Assembly (NCBI GenBank): GCA_900491605.1
Contig: UESW01004821.1
Span: forward strand, 434,001 to 498,000
DNA length: 64,000 nucleotides
Source: Calamus simplicifolius
Taxonomy: Eukaryota; Streptophyta; Magnoliopsida; Arecales; Arecaceae
Direction: 5' to 3'
In this document: piece after piece, positions 56,581 to 64,000 of the stretch
Position numbering within the stretch: position 1 is the first letter of the stretch
Layout: every line of letters starts with the position of its first letter
Translations under genes and position numbers: made by a program
Notes under the pieces: model-generated
Database searches by the model: none
What the model was told of the DNA's origin: nothing
The model's input: the letters and a program-made list of their open reading frames with translations, nothing else

Positions 56581-59500
56581 GTAAGCTTTTCGCTCCGCCT
56601 TATAGATTTCTCCTCTTTTTTTTGTTTACCATGGAGTCGGTGTTTCAGTCTATTTACTTGCTCGTGTTTGTCGATTATTGCGATCGGTTTGTTTGTCGAT
56701 TATTGCGATCGGTCTGTATACTATTTTATTAGAAGCAACTCTTTATTTAGGGTTTTGTGGCCTCTATTTTAACGACAGAAAAAATAAAAGAAAATGAGAG
56801 AAAAATTAGACATGGGTCGGTTGTGGAAATGGAGAAGTTCAAGAATCTATCTTTGGGAGAAGAAAATGGAATTACAACTAAGATTTAATCTTGATCGGTT
56901 AATAACCCCTAAAGCAAGCCCTAGATCCATCTGTTACTTTATATTTGAAAAAGTTTTTACTGGATTAAAGAATGGCAAGAATGTTTTAGGAATCAAGGTA
57001 GAACCGACGTTATCATATTTTACAAAGAAGAACATTCACTAAATTGCCCGCTTTTCATGGAATCAAAATTAGAAGACATATTGGGGAGTTACATGAGGTG
57101 ATAATTAGACCAAAAAGTTAAGACAAGTTACAGTGTTCTCAACAAATCGAATCGGATTGATGTTGAAAAGACCAACCATTGAGTGGAGAATTTAGAACAA
57201 AAAGGGACATGATAATTGTTTTTCTAGAGGCTTGTGATGAGAACAAACTGGGGGGAGGTTCCCTTGCCTTATTATACAATATTGTAGGAAGAATTTAACT
57301 TTCAGAATTTCTTGGTTGTTGTAGTTCTTCTACAAAGATGGATATTATAGTCTATTGTTTTTGCTTATCAGTAAGGCACTGAGAAGGGATAGGCATTGAT
57401 CTTGAACAACAGGATGTGAAGAAATTTTTGTTTATAAATTAATGAACTTCTTCTTTTCAAAAAATCATCATGTTGTGGAAAATGTGTGAGGTTATGAGTA
57501 TAGTGGTGGATGCATTTAGGATTGAGAGAATTGAGAAATGAAGTCACAATGACGTGTCATTTTGTTCATCTTGCTTTATCATGCAAAAGGTTTAATGGAA
57601 GTGTTATGATGTCTCAAATAGGATAAAAGCAAAGAGGGCAAAGTGGATATCCATCTCCACAATTTACTTTATTGTCAAATCCCTGTGGTATTCACAGAGG
57701 AATTTATAAGGCAAATACAAGAACTACTATATTATAGGGATTATAATGTTGTGTGATGAAATGTTAATCATGAACATAATGCAAATGAGGAATGTAAAAC
57801 TAAGAAGGACAGCGTCAGAAGCAAGCAAACTAGGGAAAGTTTAGCAGCTACACCAATAGAGGTTAATGAAGAAAGGTCAATTTATATTGCTTGAACATAT
57901 GTATTGTAGACCAGAGACAACTCGAGCAAGGAGTGGTCAAAAAAAAAAAAAGAGAGAAGGGCTTACAAAGAAAATTTGGACAGAAACATTAAGGCATGGT
58001 TTACATATAGTTTCCTTTAACGGAGGACTTGGCTGCAGAGGAAAGGATATGGACCACTGGCTTTTACAAGCCATTGTCAAATTGATAAGGTAAGAGCACT
58101 TCTACACGAGAGGCATTCTTGCAGACACCTTTATACTTGTTTAAGGAAACTATCTTTTGAGGGACGACGTTGAGATTTGGGAGTCAAGCACCATCATTTC
58201 ATTTGTCTTTGATTCTTTCTTACTCTCCTAAATGTATACATTATCAAAAATCAGCTTTACCAATATAATTATTCTCATTCCCTTTCTTTCCAGTTAATTA
58301 ATATATGATGAACAGATTCGATTAGTAAAATTGGATTTGGGGGTGAATGGGAGTGAGTTTAATGTTCAGTGGTTAAATTATTGCAGAATTTAATGCTAAT
58401 CAACTAATGAGTCTCAGAGCATAAATAAAAACTGATAAGTTATGGTGGAAAGATAGAGATAAAACATGAGATATTATGTACTTATTTTTTTTGTTTGGGT
58501 AAAAGGAAATAAACAACAAGCGGGGGAAAGAAGATAAAGAAGTAGATGATCGATTCATTAGCAGAAAAAGATAAAAAAGGACAATCATATAAAAGAGATT
58601 GAGTTTATACAGATAATTAAATCCATTTGTCCATAAACAGACATAGTATTGGCTGCTCATTCCATTCATCATAAATTGTGTGCTTAAGATTTGGAGTTTC
58701 ATTTCACACACAAGCACTAAGGTTTGTTGAACAATAACCGGCATGCCCATTTTGCAAGCATTAGAGCCATTTATAATTTTAACTTGGTGCATAACTAAAT
58801 ACTCTTCCATAATAGTTTGCTGTACAAAATTTGTTTTCAAAGGTTAAGGGCTATGATAGATCCATTTATCTGTCATATTATTTAAATGTGATGAAACATG
58901 GCATATTGTTTCTGTTGTATTTTTATGCCTTTTTGTTGTGGTACTCTACACATAATATATGTTGTTAAGGTAAAACCCATTGCATGTTGACATATCTTGG
59001 CTTTAGTCCATGTAACATGTATATATTTGGGTTGATGCCCTTCTAAATATGGAACGCCAGCACATGCTTAGTGAAGCATGTTTAACAATTTCTTTTCATG
59101 CTCACCCCTAAACTTCATTGTCTTCTTATCAAAAAGTGGGGTTTTTTTGGGTTAATCCAACCATTGAATAGAATCCTGGTGTCAGACTAAGCATCTTCAC
59201 TTTTTTTTTTCTTTTTTTTTTGCTTACTTCATAATCCCTTTTTAATTAAACAAATTGCATCATGTTGAACTTAAGTTCTTGGATTAAGCCCCCAAACAGG
59301 TTAAATTGGGTTTAAGTCCACCCAAATCATCAAATGACCAACCCTGCCTGATGAGTCAGTCAATAGGTGCCTTTTACCTGACTTGATCAATTATCAAGTT
59401 TTAGACTCAATCCAACTTTAAGCTTAGGATTCCACCATTATAGTTCTCTTCTATGTGCTCCAACTTTTGACTTCAAGGTTAAGGTTTTGGTCAGGGTGCA

Positions 59501-62065
59501 GCTCCCAGTGGATATGGATTAGAGGACTGAGGTGGTGTGCATTGGGGATGGGACAGATGAGTTTCACCTTTTTCCATTTCCTATCCTCAATACCAACCAT
59601 TGATCTTGTCAATAGCTTATCTTTTTCGGCTAATCCAACCTCACGCGTATCCCTAACTATAATCCCTGGTGGCATCTCCACAAATCCAAACATGGGCCTT
59701 GAGATTATAAGAACACTAACAACAAGATTTGGTCCCATGAGAGTGAGGGAGAGGAAGGCAGAGAGGGTGACAGATTTCACCTTGGAGACAAAGCCTAAGT
59801 ACAAAAGTTTGATGGGGAGTCTTACAACCTAAAGAACTAAACCTCCGCATTGAATTTTTTTGTCTAATGATAAGTTGTATTTGAAGCCCCCTTTTCTAGT
59901 TGGTAAATAATGCCTATCAAAATTATTCTGCTTACTCTGGCATGGTTCAACCATTATTCACCAAACTTGTTCATAGTGGTGGTTGATTTGTCTCCGAGCC
60001 CCAACGTTGCTATTGCTATTGTTGTTTATCCTATTGTAGGACAACCCACTAGACTCATTGAATCTGACATGATTCAACTTTATTCATGTCGAGATGATGC
60101 CTTTTCAACTCAATTCAGATCAAGACCACACCCTCTCTCCTTTCCATCAACCATGGGGAAGGCCATTGAATTCTTTTGTCTTTCAATCATTGATGGCTCT
60201 TGTTAGGGTCTTTAGACTCCTTTTTTTGCCCATTTTGTGTGACTTCTTATAGTTCTTAATGTGCAATCACCACTTGGAAGCCATAAATACCCCTTCTGAT
60301 TCTTTCGAAACCTAATTTCCTTAAATTAGAGTCCTGTCAAACATACAAGACCCTATCTTTCTGCCCGCTTTGTGCTTTTAACCCCATTTTATAGCATCAT
60401 TTGCCAACACTTGAGTTTCTAATAGGTGGGTGAGTCACATCTTCAACTGTGACATACTTCTGTGATCATTGTTTGCTCACTTTGCCTTTGCCTGCTCCTT
60501 ACTCCTTCTTCTGCCTATTGATATTGCCATGTTCCTTTTTTGGTCAATTATCTGTGTCTCACTCATGCTGTGCCCCCTCCTACCTTGCTCTGCCACCCAT
60601 CTGACTGCACTCCCATCTCTGTCCTTGGTCTTCTGCTTATTGCTGCCATGATTCCTCCTTTTCCCTCCAAGCACCATGCCCTCACTCAGGTGCCATTTTT
60701 TGCCTATAATCATTGTTGTGTTTACCCATCCATCTCCCATATTTCCCATTTCAAACAAGTCAAATATAATAACCAATTAAACCAGTAAAGCTATCTTTCT
60801 TTTACCCATGGCTAAATCAACGTAAGTGATAATTTCAATTGACTGAAAAATAGTAAAATTGTATAGCAGCATATTTATTTATTTTCATTACTGTAAAGCT
60901 TATATGTCAACTACCCTCGGTTACTTTTTTGGACTCCATTAGCAACTCCTGGCATGTTTTGGTTTATTTGAAGAAGTTAACTTCATTTTTAACATCATTG
61001 CTCAGCTCTAGAAGTAAATACTCTCTTATTGAAGATGTTTTGCCACTCCTTTTTGATGTCACCTTCATGAAGTTATCATGCTAGGAAAATCTCATCGTTG
61101 TTAACCTCATAATCTCTTCTGTGACCCATTCAAGGGTGTTTTCTCAAAAGTATATTGACCGTTGAATTTTGCATTATGGAACATTGCTTGGCTAGACTTT
61201 TGTTTATTTCTTTTTTTCTCCTCCCCTAATTGGCTTGCGAGATGGTTGGGGACCAATTATTATGTAGATGATACTTTATCATAACCTATTGAAAAGTTCT
61301 GATCTGAGTCTCCATGAGCATGTATTGGAGAGAGAGCAATATAATGCATCAAGCCAGTAATGGGTGCAATGGGAAGCAGCTTTATTTAAATTTATGAGAT
61401 GTTACTTGAAAAACATCTTTTTTAAAAAAAAAGAAATCTTTCCTAAGTCAGAAGATATTTGAATTGCAAATGTGAAGTAGGACTTGGAAAATACTGTCCT
61501 TGGTAGAACTTTGTAATCAAGAATCATTTGAGGTTCTGCTTGTACTAGTCCTAAGTAAGCTTAGATTTGTAAAAGGTGTTGAAGTGCATAGTTGTTAAAC
61601 TCATTTTATTTAAAATATACGTAGTTTCACACACTAAGCTTTATTGTTATCCCATCTTAAACTCTCTGTTTGGCATTCAATCAAGTTAAGAAATGGTGTG
61701 GATTATGCCTGATTAACAGTTAATTCTGCCTAGCTCTGCCAGATTTAAACCTTGGTTTAAATTTTGGTTTTATCTCCTTTAGCAACAGACAGGAGGCTGG
61801 CAGTATGCTGAATTTTATATAGGCCCAATGATAATACATTAGATACAAGTATAGGACTGTCCACTAGACCACCTGATCCTAATACAGTAGGTTGCTGTGT
61901 TCTAGATATTCATTAAGATGTCTTGGGCTGCAAATCTGCTTCTAGATATTCACTATTTCGCTGATGTTAGAATGTAATTTATCCACCTAAAGTAGAATGA
62001 TCTCTCCTTCCAAGACTTTGTAAATGAAACAACCAAAATGATTTTCCTTCTTTTCAACTACACAG
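56581..62065 (+). other. Probable 5'-UTR intron, no other gene recognised
   Basis: AT-rich and intron-like throughout. It begins with T-rich sequence and a 25-base tandem duplication (TCGATTATTGCGATCGGT at 56671 and 56696). Open frames at 56794-57042, 57866-58093, 59451-59832 (both strands), 59910-60206 and 60469-60788 show no recognisable domain. It ends CAACTACACAG|CATTTG. Confidence 0.4.
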
Positions 62066-62074
62066 CATTTGAAA

Positions 62075-62245
62075 ATGGGGATAATCAGCAGCAGTTTCCC
62101 ATTTTTGCTGGGAACTGCCTGTGGTATCTACATTGCCCAGAATTACAATGTTCCAAATATCAAGAAGCTTGTGAATACATGGCTCGTTGTGGCAAAGCAC
62201 ATTGAAGAAACTTACAGGAAGCCAAAGCAAAAAGATGAAGATTAG
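62075..62245 (+). CDS. Short transmembrane mitochondrial protein 1-like microprotein (DUF4535), 56 aa
   Basis: A small open frame that standard length cut-offs miss. It starts MGIISSSFPFLLGTACGIYI, continues AQNYNVPNIKKL, and ends with the hydrophilic tail HIEETYRKPKQKDED. This is the plan of the STMP1/DUF4535 family: a short N-terminal membrane span (about residues 7-22), the conserved AQNYNVPNI motif and a basic C-terminus. Family members reach the inner mitochondrial membrane and have been linked to respiratory-chain complexes; for this plant protein that is inference. The length fits the family. The ATG is the first in the exon, ten bases after the acceptor TACACAG at 62065, so all upstream exons would be untranslated. 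TAG at 62243-62245. No disabling changes. Confidence 0.85.
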   Translation: MGIISSSFPFLLGTACGIYIAQNYNVPNIKKLVNTWLVVAKHIEETYRKPKQKDED

Positions 62246-64000
62246 GTGCTGATATATACTGCCATGCAAATTGAACAAACAATATGCGCTGCACTAGAAA
62301 AGGCACCATGAATGCGGTGTCTATTTTTTGGAAATCAATACCAACATTTCAAGTAGTGGGCAGAGCTTCCTTTCCCGGATGCAAACCCTGCAGCATAGTT
62401 TATTGTGGCGCTATTGACGTTTTTTTTTATTTTTTGCTGCTTCTGTAAAATTTTTTTCTTTAGAAAACATTGGTAAACTATATTAATACACCTCATTTTG
62501 CTGCCGCTAAATTGCCACATATTCTACAAGTGTTAATCTTTGTTTGCCCTATCATTTTATTACTTATTTGAAGTTTCTCATGCTGAGACTATGATGCAAT
62601 AGCTTAATTCTTTCATGCGAATTTTCATTGTACAACCTTATTAGGCTTTCTGAGAGTAGTTTGATTTGCATTGAAACATATAAATTTCATGGATGTCTCA
62701 TCTGTGTTGATTCACTTCATAATTGTTTTTTTTAGGGAAAACTTTTTTCCATGATTCTGTTGCCTTTGGCTTTTCTCTTAATTTATCTGCAGGTCTAAAT
62801 CATGTGGAGGATGGGATAAAAACACAATAGCAATAATAGTAACAAAGAGCTATCCATCTGATATGCTAATGAGAGCTATCTGACAAAAACATGAGATGAT
62901 TGATATTTTCTGAAGGTCGACCCCAAAAAGCTTGTTTGTTTAAATTGCATTTATTTATTTATTTTTGAAACAAAAAGTTTGCTTACGTATTAGATTTCTG
63001 TCCTGAAGATTTTTTTTGGAAAAATTCGAATGTCTTATATGAGCACCTGTTAAATAAAGTTTCAGAAGTGAAAACAAATATGGAAGTAAGTAGTAAATTC
63101 AAAGGGGCCTCAAATTCTGTTTTTCTCTTTCCAGAATCCAAAGTTAGGAGACTAGAATACATATTTATATTTTTTTAATGGAAACCAAATTTAACAAACT
63201 AGGAATAAGGCATGCTCCTTGCAGCTAGATTACAGGACAAATGACTTTGTTTTGAAGACAAGTTATGGCCCACGGGCTGCAATACATCGCTGAAAGTGGG
63301 CAATGGTAGCCTAAGCCGACATTCTTTAAGCTAATATCAAAGAGGACATTACTGAGTATCAAATGTTACGTCCACAAAAGATATAACGTTGCTGAGCAAT
63401 CAAATGCCATGTTATTTCCACAACAGATTCCTTGTGACCAATCATACATCATTTATAGCTTTACAAATAATTCACTCTCTTGCCTCATTTTTATTTTTAT
63501 TTTTTTCTGGACAGTCTACATGTTTACATGTCACATTGCATTACTTTTCCTCATCATTGTTTCTCTGGGACACCTCAGAAGGGCAATAGAGCATGCACAT
63601 GGCTGCCACCGCTCAACCAAGTAACTCCAGTGTTATTTGAGTGGTGTGTCAAATTAAGCAAGCAAAAGTCCTTAGTTGCCTATATAAAGACGGCGTGCAT
63701 CTTTTTTTCCTGAAAAATTAAAATATATTGTCTGATACTACTGCTCTCTTTTATGATTACTGATTAGATTTGAATAAATTTTTGTGGCTCAATTCCAACG
63801 ATAAACAGCAGAACCTGCTACTTTTAATTACCCTTGGAATCTCAGTGCTTCAAAACCCTATTCACTCATTGAAATTCCTAGTCCAACCTATCCTCCTCTA
63901 GTCATGATTATATCCAAGTCCAATCATACTTAAAAAAATGTGATCCTTGAGCGCACGAAGCAAAGATCCTTTGCTGCCAATCTAGGACTTAAAAAAAATC
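62246..64000. other. 3' UTR and downstream intergenic region
   Basis: The microprotein transcript should end within a few hundred bases, but I cannot fix the polyadenylation site (AATACA-like words near 62482 are possible). The rest to 64000 is AT-rich, with T and A runs near 62422, 62727 and 63013. Overlapping short frames at 63389-63713 show no domain. Confidence 0.5.

Noticed and set aside
59451..59832. Overlapping frames of 117 (-) and 125 (+) codons
   Set aside because: Both strands are open over the same bases and neither gives a recognisable domain. The position inside a probable intron makes chance more likely.
60469..60788. Frames on both strands, one with a hydrophobic Leu-rich start
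   Set aside because: T- and C-rich DNA gives Leu/Phe/Ser/Pro strings; no conserved motif and no expression signal nearby.
63389..63713. Three overlapping short frames near the right edge
   Set aside because: All three plus-strand frames are open by chance in T-rich DNA; no domain.

Overview
The window is plant nuclear DNA. Introns follow the GT-AG rule, plant LTR retrotransposons, LINEs and hAT elements dominate, and only two host genes can be supported. The one well-conserved host protein is a WOX3-type (PRESSED FLOWER / NARROW SHEATH) homeodomain protein. Its N-terminus resembles those of monocots. With a Tat-lineage Ty3/gypsy element and a Sirevirus-type Ty1/copia element present, I infer a monocot, possibly a palm; no sequence comparison was run to confirm this.

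Layout. 1-5.9 kb: the 3' part of a LINE (ORF1 and ORF2, both broken) ending in an A tract. About 5.9-17.6 kb: a decayed Ty3/gypsy element (LTR-like leader and gag). It was split by a 4.6 kb hAT DNA transposon (6610-11209, with mutated 8-bp target duplications) and by a Ty1/copia element (11368-16635, LTRs almost identical, perfect AAGTT target duplication). The hAT element itself carries an inverted-repeat structure, which in turn holds a small hAT-type MITE with perfect ATCCCTCC target duplications. 17.6-25.6 kb: the low-repeat island that holds WOX3 (two exons, 22166-23247), with CT/CA microsatellites and a TATA box upstream and one more hAT-type MITE at 20227-20724.

25642-38759: an old Tat-lineage Ty3/gypsy element of about 13 kb with diverged LTRs, gag and pol. 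It has a 95-bp minisatellite and an antisense, intron-containing extra gene between pol and the 3' LTR. About 39.9-55.4 kb: a second, older LINE. It is interrupted by an 11 kb Sirevirus-type copia element on the minus strand (42227-53240, ATTAT target duplication) and by a solo LTR (54246-55322). The LINE reading frame resumes after each insertion. 55.4-56.4 kb is AT-rich.

56.4-62.3 kb: a second host gene. It is a 56-residue single-membrane-span microprotein of the STMP1/DUF4535 type (62075-62245), probably with a 5'-UTR exon ending at 56580 and a 5.5 kb 5'-UTR intron. The rest, to 64 kb, shows nothing recognisable.

How things fit: WOX3 is a developmental transcription factor and the microprotein is probably mitochondrial; nothing links them functionally. 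Almost all other coding potential belongs to defective transposable elements, so the window reads as two short genic islands between nested repeat clusters. I found no clearly new biological system. The structures most worth a second look are the antisense intron-bearing gene in the Tat element, the extra ORF and GAGTCGACTC palindrome arrays of the Sirevirus, and the microprotein gene.
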